Of a stretch of 64,000 bases of DNA, positions 20,401 to 31,800 are shown piece after piece (within the stretch, counting starts at the first letter, position 1; every line of letters begins with the position of its first letter). The notes beneath the pieces were generated by a model. That model did no database searches. It had not been told where the DNA came from and saw nothing but the letters and a program-made list of their open reading frames with translations. The translations under genes and the position numbers were made by a program. The stretch comes from CAWBAT01 sp963810905 (GTDB taxonomy: Bacteria > Acidobacteriota > Terriglobia > Versatilivoradales > Versatilivoraceae), in assembly GCA_963810905.1 (NCBI GenBank), contig CAWEPG010000013.1, forward strand, positions 449,706 through 513,705, given 5' to 3'.

Positions 20401-20891
20401 CTCCCTAAGTCGAAAGGCCGCTCTGCTTCTTCACAGGCAATTCTCTTTGCTTCTGCTTCTTTGTTGGACAAGGGAAGAGAAGCGAGGTCTGCCAGATCCA
20501 GTTTGGCTTCGAGAGAAGGTTCAATGTAAGGGGCCGGTCTTCCGTCAGAGGAGGGAATGGCCATGCGCAGGATTTCGTGACGGGCCAGAATGGCATTCAG
20601 CGATTGCCGCAAGGCCCACACTTCAACTCCTCCCGTCAGGCGAAAAGCTTGGGCACGATTGTAAACAGCATGCCCTTCTTCCAGTTGCTCCAAGAACCAG
20701 AATCGTTCCTGTGCCAGGGAGAGTTGAATGACCTTGTCAGTGGGCCTATGTGGTATCCGGTCCGAACTCGCAGGTCTCAAATTCCTTTTCTTCAACCGGA
20801 ATTCCAGGAGTCTGCGCTGGGCGGCAGAGAGGCCCGCCAGTGGGTCCGAGTCTTGACCCGGCTCTTCCGTATTGAACTTTTCTTCACTCAT
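17445..20891 (-). CDS. NRPS5: single-module nonribosomal peptide synthetase (C-A-T)
   Basis: About 1,148 residues. Order: condensation domain (active-site segment HHLVSDAWS), adenylation domain (YTSGSTGKPKGVMVSH, FDASVEE, NTYGPTEATVVA, YRTGDRVRYRADGNLEFLGR) and thiolation domain (FFDLGGHSLLALQMI). The specificity pocket by the GrsA convention reads approximately D-A-E-S-I-G-T-V-V-K, close to lysine-type codes such as the one in bacitracin synthetase; this is an inference. There is no thioesterase; the protein ends in a tail LDTLDEFLNVEGEPSPGH that also ends NRPS3, perhaps a docking peptide. I start at 20891, where ATGAGTGA overlaps the stop of the lyase gene. Confidence 0.93.
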   Translation of the reverse strand: MSEEKFNTEEPGQDSDPLAGLSAAQRRLLEFRLKKRNLRPASSDRIPHRPTDKVIQLSLAQERFWFLEQLEEGHAVYNRAQAFRLTGGVEVWALRQSLNAILARHEILRMAIPSSDGRPAPYIEPSLEAKLDLADLASLPLSNKEAEAKRIACEEAERPFDLGRAPLLRAKLIRLSMEEHVLVLVIHHLVSDAWSDSIFWKEFEQFYNSLVSKSPCHLEDLPLQYLDFATWQRQLLQAEAPNRHLNYWKEHLGENRPVLKLPADHLKTPESITQYPGESLFIEQNLVNDLRALGQRVDATLFMTLLAAFLALLYRYSNQEDILVGITMAGRDRVELERLMGLFVKTLVLRHDMSGEPSFQELLRRVRKVALNAYAHQDIPFEKLLQELNPERNLHSTPLFQTYFNFRNIPKFMPALQKLKVQRFEFDYGAPLSQVDFNITEREDGLLCELKCDATLFEKNMPARMLNQYCFLLKAVLERPDCALSELPLLTSAEQSHLLREWRGVKPVDNTPVELVQSLCEKQVRNRPAKVAVVFENRVLTYDQLNEHANYLAEVLHSRGVGPEVIVGVCMERSLELIIAILGILKSGATYLPLDPDNPRDRLNFIVEEARPAVILTQSNFRQRLEELPVVYPIDNSFSSTLLFLDQDLPEAQFRPDVKPRSNPETENLAYVIYTSGSTGKPKGVMVSHRALGSYVRSATDTYGIRPEDRILQFSSFGFDASVEEIFCCLTTGGTLVLRSDSMLESPAIFLEKCHDWGITVLSLPTAYWHELAGQLECEHLTFPSCLRLMIIGGERASPNRLASWKEHGPAWVQLINTYGPTEATVVATAWKAAVSLKDVREMVEVPIGHSLPHVQSYVLGKGLQPVPIGMPGELFLGGTGLARGYLNRPELAKERFVLNPHSLDSAERLYRTGDRVRYRADGNLEFLGRFDQQVKIRGFRIELGEIECVLGLHPQVAQAVVVTRQDNGGDKRLVTYVVLKQGQAATVNELRNFLKQKLPDYMVPSSFVFLDRLPLTPNGKVDRKALPAPDSERPDLGSSFVAPRTPTEKLLAGIWCQLLELTQIGVEDNFFDLGGHSLLALQMISRVRNTFQVELPVRRLFETPTVAGLAMAVVEYLVEKNAAAEDGPTLDTLDEFLNVEGEPSPGH

Positions 20892-21727
20892 TTCTATCTC
20901 TAGCCAAAAGATTCTCCTGCAATAAGCGATTACAGCATTTGACGGTGACGCCCGCCGGGGAGATCTTTCGTAAATCTCCCTCATTTTCTTTGAGAGATAG
21001 CATGGCCGTTTCTAAAGCGGACTGGGCGGCGAAAAGACACGGTGTACTGTAGATCACCAACTGGAGCCCCAACTCGGCCAATTCATGAAGGGCGCAGGCG
21101 GGGGACTTGCCTCCCATGATCTGATTGAAAACGAGAGGCTTGTCCACCCTCTTTCGTAATTCTGCCAGCAGGGCGGGATCCCGGAGTCCATCGACGAGGA
21201 CCGCGCCCCGCCTCCGCGAAGGCCTCTACCCTTGTCAGAATGTCTTCGGGTTGTGAGGCATCCGTCCGGGCGATTACAAAAAGGTTCCTGCGGGTGGAGA
21301 GCACCTTTATCAGCTTCAGTAGATATTCCGGCAGTTCCAAAAGGTGTTTTCCTTCGAAATGCCCTCATCTTCTGGGCCTCTTCTGGTCCTCCATTACTAC
21401 GGCGGAGGCACCGATAGATTCCAGTAGTGAAACGACATGACATGCCACCTCGGGGTCGCCATAACCGTCATCGACATCCACCAGCAAATGGTGACCAGGA
21501 AGGATCGTTCGGACTCTTTGGACGAAGGCAACAATGTCAGACCAGGAAATAAAACCAATATCCGGCAATCCATAATGACTGGCGGCAAAACTAAACCCGC
21601 TCACAAACAGGGCATCATAGTGCTTGGCCGCGATCGAGGCCGAGAAAACATCATAGCCTCCGATGAAGGGAAGAACCTCACCTTCTCGAATCACTTGACG
21701 CAACCGATCACCATAACGGATATTCAT
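20884..21727 (-). CDS. PEP mutase/isocitrate lyase-family enzyme with in-frame TGA at the catalytic cysteine
   Basis: About 280 residues of the isocitrate lyase/phosphoenolpyruvate mutase superfamily, whose members make or break C-C or C-P bonds next to a carboxylate. Seen: VLPFIGGYDVFSASIAAKHY, LLVDVDDGYGDPEVACHVV (metal-binding Asp residues), ASAVVMEDQKRPRR, then codon 121 is TGA, then GHFEGKHLLELPEYL in the same frame, VIARTDASQPEDIL and FNQIMGGKSP. The family motif here is R-C-G-H with catalytic Cys, so TGA sits exactly on it. A second lesion, a frameshift in a G run near 21207, joins EAFAEAG to VLVDGLRDPALLAEL. AAGGAGG precedes the ATG, 28 bases after NRPS4, and the end overlaps NRPS5. 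Confidence 0.85.
21330..21363 (-). promoter_or_regulatory. Hairpin directly after the in-frame TGA (weak SECIS candidate)
   Basis: One base after the TGA, GGCA pairs with TGCC, then TTC with GAA, then AAGG with CCTT, leaving an AAAACA apical loop, with small internal loops between the stems. Bacterial selenocysteine elements sit here, but they usually have a G at the start of the apical loop and a slightly longer distance to it. The match is therefore partial and does not prove recoding. Confidence 0.22.
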
Positions 21728-21755
21728 GTTGCCGCGCCTCCTTGGCGATTTGGAT

Positions 21756-24700
21756 TTACTTCTTCAGATCCTCTTCCTGCTGGAGTTCCCGAGCAAGAAG
21801 CCTCTCCGCCTCCTCATCCGAAAGGCCTCCCACTTCGGTAAGTTGGAGAGATAATTCTTCGGCGGTGAGTTGTTCCCTGCGTCGGGCAATCATTGAAGCC
21901 ATTTCGGCAGGAGTCCCTTTATCAAAAAAGTCTATTATCGGGATATCCATCCCAAAATCATCCCGGATCCTACTAATCAGCCGAGAGGCAAGAATGGAAT
22001 CTCCTCCGATATCCAAGAAATTGTCCTGGACCCCGATCACGTCTATCCTCAGGACTTCGGTCCACAGTTCAACCAACTGCTCTTCTATACGAGTCCGCGG
22101 CGCTATATACTCAGGTCGAGTATTTGGCGCTGAGGAGGATCCTAAACCCAGCTTCTCGGCCAATCCGATCCGCTGCAATTTTCCGGTGGGTCCTTTGGGA
22201 ATCTCGTCCAGAATCACCACGCGGCGCGGAGCTTTAAAATCGGCCAGTCGCGAGGCTGCAAACTCCCGGACTTCCCTCTCTGACAGGCTTGCCCCCGGCT
22301 TTAAGACGACTGCTGCCGCCACGTCTTCGCCCAGCTTGACATCAGGCAAGGCAAAGGCCACGGCTTGCAGGATGGCTGGATGTTCCATCAGCGCTTCATC
22401 CACCTCACGGGGAGATATCTTCTCGCCTCCCCGATTAATCAGCTCTTTCAGTCGACCTGTAATGAACAAGTAGCCTTTACTGTCCAGATGGCCCTGGTCA
22501 CCCGTTCGAAACCAACCTTGAGTGAAAGAACTCGCGTTTGCCTCGGGGTTGTTTTCGTATCCCCGCATGACGCTTGCACCTCGAATAACAATTTCCCCTT
22601 GTTCACCTGGCAGAAGAAAGTTTCCCTGTTGGTCCATAATCGCCACCGCTGGTCCAGCGGCCAGACCAACCGAGCCCGGCTTGCGGGGAAGCGGAGGCAA
22701 AGGGTTGCTGGCCATCTGGTGAGAGGCTTCTGTCATACCATAGGCCTCAATGACAGGGGCATTGAACAGCTTCTCTAAGTCACGCATCACTTGGGGAGGA
22801 AGGGCGGCTGATGACGAGCGAATAAATCGCAGGCGGCTTGACTCTATTTCAGGCGGATGTGAAGAAGCTCGAGACAGAATGGACTGGTGCATAGTGGGGA
22901 CGGCGGTGTACCAAGTGGGTTTGAAATGTGCGAGCCATTCAAAGAACAAAGGTGCATTGAAACCCGGTGAGCACACCACTCTGCCACCCGACGCCAGACT
23001 CGCCATAACCGCTGCGATCAGGCCATGAATGTGGAAGAGGGGCATGACGTTCAGGCAACAGTCTGCAGGGTTCAAGTCCAGGGTCCGCCGGATCTGGTGG
23101 GCGGAGGCACAGAGGTTTCGGTGAGCCAAAGGAACAATTTTGGGTCGGGCGGTGGTTCCTGACGTGTGTAGAACGAGGGCTATATCATCTGCCTGGGCGA
23201 ATCCATCGGTACGAGCCGGTCCAACGGGATTTCCGGCAAGGCGGAATCGCCCGGCTGCGGCGGTAAGCTCAGGCTGAAGGTCAATCACGGGAATTCCGCA
23301 GGTTGCCGCAGCGGCACGGGCTGGGGATTCCGCGTCACCCTGCAGGATAACTGCCTTGACGTGGAGATCGGAAAAATAGAATTCGAACTCACCTGCACGG
23401 TAAGATGGGTTTAGCGGGGCGCAGGTGGAACAGCAGGCAATCGTAAGAAACGCCAGAGCCGCCTCAGGGCCATTGGGTAAAATCAGGGCGACTCGATCGT
23501 TTCTGCCAATGCCAAGATTGTTGAGGTCCTGAGTTACGGAAGAGATTTCCTGCCCGAGACATGCGTATGTTAGAGGAGCTCGCCCTAGCGCCAGAATGGC
23601 GGCCGCATCGGGAGTTTGTCTAATCCGCTCTCGAAGGAAGCCCGGGATGGTTTGGCCCCCCTCGCTTTCTTCCGCCAGATCAGAATCCCGAGATTGAGGA
23701 CGACTCTGACACGGTGCAAGCCGAAAACTCGAAATGGGCTTTGATGGATGCCTCACGATATCCTCCATTAGCATCTGGAAATGTTCTGCCATCCTCCGAA
23801 TTGTCGGGGCCTCAAACAGCTCGGCATCGTAAACCAACTTCCCAGCCAATCCTTCCAAAGTCTCAGTCATAGAAAGCGACAGATCAAACTTGGATGTTTC
23901 GGTCTCAATCTCGACAAACTCCGCGGAAAGCCCCTTGAGTTCAAAAGCCTCTGCCGGTGCGTTCTGCAACACAAACACGACCTGTATCAAAGGATTGCGG
24001 CTCAAGTCGCGATCCGGATGCAGTGCATCCACCAGCTTCTCGAAAGGGAGGTCCTGGTGTGCGTAAGCCTCTAACGTTACGTCCTTCACCCTTTTGAGCA
24101 GCTCATGGAAGCTCGGGTCTCCGCTGAGAGCGGGGCGCAGTACCAGAGTATTGACAAAAAAACCTATCAAGCTCTCCACCTCACGGGCATTACGGCCCGC
24201 AATCACTGTACCGACGACGATTTCCTTCTGCCCACTGTACTGCGACAACAACACATGGAAGGATGCCAGCAAGGCCATGAAGATCGTCGCACCTTCCCGT
24301 TGGCTCAGAGCCCTAATCTCAGCACTTAGTTCTCTGGATAGCTGGAAGGAATGCCGAGCTCCCCTGTGTCTTTGAATTGTCGGCCGCGGGTGGTCGGTCG
24401 GCAGTTCCAATACCTGCGGCGCCCCTTCCAGTTGTTGCTTCCAATACCGCAGCTGCTTGTCCAGCACCTCCCCCCTCAGCCATCCCCGCTGCCACACCGC
24501 ATAGTCGGCATACTGTAGCTTCAAAGGAGGCAGCGGCGAAGCCTCCCCTTGGCTGAAGGCTTTGTACAGCGCCGACAACTCCCGAAACAAGACCCCCATC
24601 GACCAGCCATCGGAAGCAATATGGTGCAGCGTCAGCAATAAGACATGCTCTTCGGCGTCCAGCTTCACCAACCGGGCCCGCATCAGCGGACCCGTCGCCA

Positions 24701-27700
24701 GATCAAAAGGACACAGCGCTTCCTCCTGGGCCCGCTTGCGGGCTGCGACTTCCCGCTGTTCCTCTGCCACGGCCCTGAGATCTTCCACGGGCAGGACAAA
24801 AGAAGTCATGGGGGTGATGATCTGAATGGGTTCGTCATTGTCGGTGACAAAGGTGGTCCGCAGCACTTCGTGGCGTTGGATAATCTCCCTCAGGCTCTGC
24901 TCCAGCGCCGCGACCTTCAGCTCCCCTTTCAGGCGTATGGCAAAGGGCATGTTGTAGGCGCAACTGCTCGGCTCAAACTGATCGAGAATCCACAACCGCT
25001 GCTGCGCAAAGGACAGGGGCAAAGGCACTTCTCGCTGAACCGGCAGAATCGGAGGGGCCGACCCCCCTTGTCGGTCCTGTCGCAGCACTTCGATGGTTTC
25101 CGCCAGACCCGCTACCGTCGGCGCTTCAAACATTCTTCGCAACGGCACTTCCACCTGGAAGGCTTCCCGCACCCGCGACATCACCCGCGTCGCCAGCAGC
25201 GAGTGCCCCCCCAGCTCGAAAAAGTTGTCTTCAACACCGATCTGGCTCAAAGCTAGCAGCTGACCCCAGATGCCGACCAATAGCTCCTCGGTCGGCGTGC
25301 GGGGGGGGACGAAGGTGCTTCCGAGATCCGGCCGTTCCGAGTCATGTGTTGGCAAGGCTCTTCGATCGACCTTCCCGCTGGGGGTCAGCGGTAACCTGTC
25401 GAGGAAAACAAAACTCGAAGGAACCATATAGTCCGGCAGCTTCTGCTTAAGAAAACTACGCAGGTCATTGGCACGGGGAGGCGGATCCTGCTTCCCAACT
25501 ACATAGGCCACCAGACGCTTCTCGCCTCCCTTGTCCTCTCGGGCCAGAACGACAGCTTGTCGGACAGCGGGATGCTCTTCTAAAGCGGCTTCAATCTCCC
25601 CCGGCTCAATCCGATAGCCTCGGATCTTGACCTGGTGGTCTATCCGGCCCAGAAAATGAATGTTGCCATCCGCATCGTAGCGTGCCAGATCGCCGGTTCG
25701 GTACAGACGTGTCCCCGCCTCTTCAGGCTGAAAGGGTTTGGAATGAAGCTTTCAGCCGTTAGTTCAGCCCGATTGTTGTAGCCTCGCGCCAAGCAATCCC
25801 CTCCGATGTGCAGCTCTCCAGCGACCCCAATCGGAACCGGTTGCTGATGCTGATCTAGCAAGTAAATCTGAACATTGGCGATCGGACGACCAATTGACAC
25901 GTGTTCTGAAGGAATTATCCTGGCAGCGCTGGCGTTTGCAGTTGTTTCAGTGGGCCCATAAAGATTCCAGATTTGAAGATCTGGCAGCATAGCCCGAGAC
26001 TTCATGACGAGATCTTTGCTGAGCGGTTCTCCACCGAGGAACAAACATGTGAGGCTTTGGGCCGGAAATGCAGCCTGAGAGAACTCAGACATGTCGAGTG
26101 CACTCTTCCATAAGGATGGCACACAATTGAGCCCCACCCTAGTCTGCTTTCCCAGCACTTGAAGTAGCGTGGCTGGCTCCGCAACGATGTCATCCTCAAG
26201 AATCCACACCTGGTCCCCACGCAAGAGAGGAGCAAATAGCTGCTTCAAAGAGGCATCGAAAGAAAGTGAACTAACCATTGGAACCCTGCGGACTTTCTCA
26301 CCCAGCAAACTTACGTCCACCCAACTCAGGTAGTTGACCAGACTCTTGTGCTCAATCATGACTCCCTTGGGCTGGCCGGTCGAGCCTGAGGTATAGATCA
26401 CATATGCAAGGTTGTCGGGATCGGGACAGGGCACTGAGTCACGGTCGCTCTCCTTCGCGATCCTTTCCCAGTCGGTATCGAGGCAGACAGCGTCCACAGC
26501 CGGGGGCAAACTCGCGTGCAGGCGCTCTTGAGTGAGCACCACCCTGGCTTGGCTGTCCTCCAGCATGAATGCAAGCCGGACCTGCGGATAAGTCGGATCC
26601 AATGGCACGTAAGCTCCGCCAGCCTTGAGGATACCGAGCATCGCTACGATCATATCTGTTGAGCGTTCCATGCAGATGGCCACCAAAGACTCGGGGCCAA
26701 TGCCGCGCTTTTTCAGATGGTGTGCCAACTGGTTGGCACGTGAATTCAACTCTTGATAGGTCGTTTGTTTGGCCTCAAAGACCATCGCTACAGCGTCTGG
26801 CGTCCGCTCCACCTGGGCCTCGAAGAGCTCGTGGATACACTGTCCCTCCGGATAGTCCACATCGGTGTCGTTGAACTCCACGAGGAGCTGATGGCGCTCT
26901 TCCTCGCTTAACAAAAGAAGTTCGGCGATGCGCCGGTCAGGGTTTATCGTGATGTCCTGCAGCAGTGTATTAAACTGACGCAACATCCTCGCGACGCTGC
27001 CCCCATCCAATATTTCCGCATCATAGATCCACCGGCATTTGGCCTTATCTTCCTGGATGAGAAAGGTAAACTCACTGCCTGGTGCTGCCTTATAGTCGTC
27101 CGACCTTTCTACTTGCTCGACGATGAGCGGTAACGTTTGCTCGGTCCATCGCTCGCGTGCCGAACGCAGGACTGGATAGCGAGCCACCGCATCGCGGGCA
27201 TATGTCTTGTGCCGTGTGACCAATGCCACCTGCTCCCGCACAACACAGAAAACTTCGGCAAAACTTTGTGTATTTTCCATATCCACACGCAAAGGCACGT
27301 GCCGTGCGAATAACCCCTCCAATCCCGCCAGATCGCGCCGCAACTCGGCTGCTCTGAACCCGACATCAAAGCGGCAAACTCCTCCGACGCGAGCCAAATA
27401 GACTACAAAAGCAGCCAACAGGAAATCGCCCAGGCCCCAGGCTCCGTGGCGATCTTCCAGGAACAATGTGACTTTCTCCGGTATGAGCCACGACACACTC
27501 GCGTACTTTGCAGGCTTCACCTGTGGCCCATTCCGAGCCGCGTAGGGGAGCGCTACCGGCCGTAATGCCGCTAGCCTCTTTACCCAGAACGTCTCATGTT
27601 TACAGATCAACGCATTCAATTTCGAAATGCGCCGCGCCTGCTCGGCATCCGTATCTCTGAACCGATGTCCGACATGCAGTCCAAGCCTCGCGACCGCATC

Positions 27701-28585
27701 GGGAATCGAGAGCGGTTGACCATCAATGGTCAGCAACTTGTGCAGCGCCATCTCACGACTCCCTGTAGAGATCTGGATCGAGCTGTGATCAATTTTCGTA
27801 ACCGTGCCAGGAGGGGTTTCGGACCTCGAATCGAGAACCTCGGTCTTGCCGACGATGATGAAGTCCTCCCCAATGACTAACTTCGGGAGACCGAGCGGAT
27901 TGGGATAGGGTCCAAAGTCCAAAGCCCGAACAAGTGCTTCGATATCCTGCGCGCATTGGTTCCAGCGGAGGACGCATCCCGCAGGGGATCTCTTGTACAG
28001 CGGGAAATAGGTGCGTTGATCCAAGTTTTGCTTTTTCCCTAAGGCTCGGCCGCATGATAGATCTTCGACCAGCTCAGCGAAGGAACGAATGGCGGCATCG
28101 TAGCACTTCGCATTGAGGGTGAAGGCGGTATCGTCATTGGCTATGTCTACAGGACACTGTCTCAGGATATCGCCCGCGTCGATCCGACCGGTCATCAAAT
28201 GCCACGTGACCCCATGAATCGTCTCTCGATGCATCAGAGCCCAAGACGTTGTATGGAATCCGGCGTAGCGCGGTAGTAGAGCGTCGTGGTAATTGATGGC
28301 GCATTTGCGCGGTAACCTTAAGCTCTCCTTGAGTAAGGTCCAGTAATTGGCGATGTTGACGATGCTTAACAGGTAGTCAAAGGGGTGCCGTCGTAAAAAT
28401 GCAATCAGATCATCAATAGGGTCGGCGTAAGGGATGCTTTTTCCCTCCGCCCAGTGGTTGACAGTTGCGTCCGGCGATATGATGCCGCATATCTTGTGTC
28501 CACGATCTAGAAGGACTTCGGCGCATTGGATGGGCAGGGTTCCCTCGCCAATAATGAAAAAACTGAATTGACCTCGGATTGGCAT
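21756..28585 (-). CDS. NRPS4: formyltransferase-partial C-A-T-C-A(acyl-CoA ligase type)-T synthetase (one frameshift)
   Basis: About 2,275 residues when repaired. Residues 1 to about 330 form a methionyl-tRNA formyltransferase-like domain (AINYHDALLPRYAGFHTTSW with Asn and His, GRIDAGDILR with Asp), as in LgrA, so this protein likely starts a chain with an N-formyl group. Next come the C-terminal half of a condensation domain, an A domain (code about D-A-K-N-F-G-L-A-N-K), a T domain (FFELGGHSLL), a full C domain (HHIASDGWS), an A domain of acyl-CoA synthetase type (LHTSGTTARPKIVPL, EAYGMTEASHQM, GWFRTGDQGHLD) and a T domain (LDIGGDSILASRL). A one-base deletion near 25738 breaks the first A domain; sense is restored as PEEAGTRLYRTGDLARY. 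Confidence 0.9.
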
Positions 28586-28816
28586 GCCTTTTCTCTCGAG
28601 CGATTCTTACTCGAAGTTTCTTGAAAGACGATTGAGTTCAAACTCACTTTCTGATCTCGTCTTGAAGTTTCGGAACAACATTCGACGGTGCTTCAATACC
28701 CGGCTTTCGAAATGCACCCGGTTGTCGGTTGTCTGCATCGTCGCTACGTTCGAATGGCGGGCTGATTCGCTCCCCGCGCGGCAATCACAGGAAACAAAAG
28801 CAAAACGGGCCAAGTG
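28586..28816. other. Gap inside the NRPS operon
   Basis: This is the only sizeable gap (231 bases) between genes of the operon, so an internal promoter for NRPS4, the lyase and NRPS5 is possible. No clear promoter boxes or terminator hairpin could be assigned. Confidence 0.3.
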
Positions 28817-31800
28817 TTATGGATGGTCTGGGCTTGGCTCACTTTCGACGTTTAATAGCTCGTCCAATATATCCAACTTTTGGCTGTCCTCCGCCTCGCC
28901 GTTTTTGTCGACCAGAAACTCGACAACCGCCATCGCCAGGCCAGCAACGGTGGGAGTCTCAAAAAGGCGTCGAACCGGGAGATCGACCTGGAAGGAATTG
29001 CGCAGGCGCGAGATCATTTGTATGGCCAGCAGTGAGTGTCCTCCTAGTTCAAAGAAGTCATCATGAATTCCTACCCGCTTTACTCCTAAGACCTCCCCCC
29101 AGACCTTTGTCAGTTGTTCTTCCACCGGGGTTCGAGGTGCCACGTAAGAGCCTTCCAGTTCAGTTCGCCCCCAATCAGGAACCGGGAGCGCATTCCGATT
29201 CACCTTCGCCGCGGAGGTCAGCGGCAGCTTGTCCAGGATCACAATGGTGGAAGGGATCATGTAATCCGGGAGTATCTGCCTTAGGAAACCGCGGAGATCA
29301 CCCCTGGTGGAAGTCTGTCCCTGCTTCAGAGCTACGTAGGCCACTAAACGCTTCTCACCAGGTCTTTCCTCCGGCAACATAGCCACCGCCTGTTGAACCG
29401 TAGGATGTTTTTCCAGCGCAGCCTCAATCTCCGTGGGTTCAACTCGAAACCCCCGGATTTTCATTTGATGATCCATCCTTCCGAAAAACTCCAGGCTGCC
29501 ATCCGCCAGATAACGGGCCCGATCCCCTGTCCGGTAGATGCGTGCTCCCGGGTTGGCACTGAATGGATTGGGAATGAACTTCTCTGCGGTCAGATCGGGC
29601 CGATTTAAATAACCACGAACCAGATCCTCTCCTCCACTGTAGATCTCTCCTGGCACACCGATGGGCGCGAGCTGCAGACGGGAGCTTAGGATATAAACCT
29701 GCCTGGTTGGATGGCGCCGTCCGATGTTGATCAGAGGATAATGCTGTCCACGTTTGCATTTTCTGTAAGTCGCACCCGGGGCCTCTGTGGTGCCATAGAT
29801 AATATTAAGTTCCGCAGACAGTCGCTCAAAAAAAAGCTTTTCAAGCTCAATAGGGAGAACCTCACCAAAACATATGACTTGGCGGAGAGAATCGCACTTC
29901 TCCAGATTCGGTTCTTCGAGAATAATCCGGAGCATCGAAGGAACAAAATTGAGGATAGTAATCTTCTGCTCTGTCATGAGTTTGACCAGTGCAGCACTGT
30001 CCTGTTCCACCCCCGGCGGAGCGATGATGATTCTGGCTCCAGCGAGCAGTGGTCTAAAAATTTCTGAAGTCAACGGGGTAAAGCCAATGGACGACTTCAT
30101 CAAGTAGCGGTCATCTTCTGTGAGTTGGAATGTCGTTTGCGCCCACGACTGGTGTTTGCTTTGCTTAGACTGACGCCACATTACAGCCTTGGGTTCACCG
30201 GCCGAGCCGGAGGTGTAGAATACCTGCGCCAGATTCTGTTCGTGCAACCCGCTAACTGGGGATTCTTTCTTTTGCTGACTCAGGACTTCCTGGATCGCGT
30301 CCACGCCGACAATGCGTGCACCTATGTCGGATAGTTTTGTAAGAAACCGGCTCTTAGTTAAGATAAGGGGGCAGCGTGAAGCCCCCACCATAAAGCTTAG
30401 TCGATCGTCCGGAAGACCTGGATCCAGCGGAAGACAGGCCCCGCCTGCTTTGAGAATGGCCAGAATGGCCACGACCAGACCCGTGGAGCGTTCCATAGAG
30501 ATTCCTACGCAGACCTCGGGACGGACTCCGAGGGCCTGCAAATAATGCGCCAGCTGGTTTGCCCTATGCTCCAATTCGCGGTAGGTTAATGACTCGTTCT
30601 GAGAGGTGACGGCTACCGATTCCGGTGTTCGAGACGCCTGGACTTCGAATAATTCATGAAGAAAAGCGGTCTCCTGCCTTTCAACCTTGATTTCATTCCA
30701 CTCGTGCAAGAGTTGCTGCCGCTCTCCATCGGTCAACATCGGCAACAACGAAATGGCCTGCAGCTGATTCGCCCCAATGCTTTCGAGCAGTTTCTGAAAA
30801 TGTCCTGCCATCCGAGCGATGGTTGCTGCTTCGAACAAAGCCTCGTTGTATTTGAAATAGCAACAGAACCCCTCAGTTTGCTCCATCACTTCCAGGATCA
30901 GGTCATATGGACTCATGCCGGTATCAAATTCAAAAGCCTCCAGTTTCAACTCTGGGAGAGTAACGGCAAACTTGCCTCGGACTTGCAATTGAAATTTTAC
31001 CTGGAAAAGAGGTTCGTGGCTTAGATGGCGATCAACTTGTAGCTCCTTAAGAAGCTCCTCAAACGGGAAGTCCTGATTGGAGAACCCCTCGTTTGTAATC
31101 TGGTTCACTCGCGAGAGCAACTCAAGGAAATCGGGATCTCCAGACAAGTCGGTTCGCAGAGCAAGGTTTTGTTCAAAACAGCCAATTAATGGTTCGAATT
31201 CCGGTCGGTTGCGACCATAAACAGTCCCTCCCACTACGATGTCTTCCTGTTCCGTGTAACGATGGAGGAGGACTTTGAAGGCTGCGAGAAATAGGATGAA
31301 GGGCGACACCTGCTGTTGTTGGGAGATGTTCCTCAGAGCCGTTGAAAGCGAAAGGGACAATGAAGCTCGGTTGGTTGCAATTCCATAGGTTCTTTCGGAC
31401 GGGCGAGGAGAATCCGTAGCTAACTGCAAGCTCGGAGGGCAATCGACGAGTTGTAGTTTCCAATAAGCCTTCTGTTCTTCAAGGTTTGCGCTGCCCAGGC
31501 GCTGCCTGATGGAAAACTCCGTATACTGCGTGAGAAGGTCTAGAAGGGGAGAACACCTTCTGTCGGAGAAGGCTTCATAAATTAGCCAGAGTTCTCGAAA
31601 GAAAATCTCTAGTGAGGTGTCATCCGAGATGATGCGGTGGGTCACCACCAGGAAGATGCGAACGTCTTCTGAAAGCCGGAATAGACAGGCCCTGACGAGT
31701 GGGCCTCGAGCCAGATCGAAAGGAAGCCTGGATTCCTTGATGACTAGGCGCTGAGTCGCGGTTTCCCCATCTGAATTGCCGAAGCTTCGCACGTCAACAT

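Noticed and set aside
21330..21363. Firm SECIS element
   Set aside because: The stem exists but the apical loop lacks the expected early G and is close to the TGA, so it is listed only as a weak candidate.
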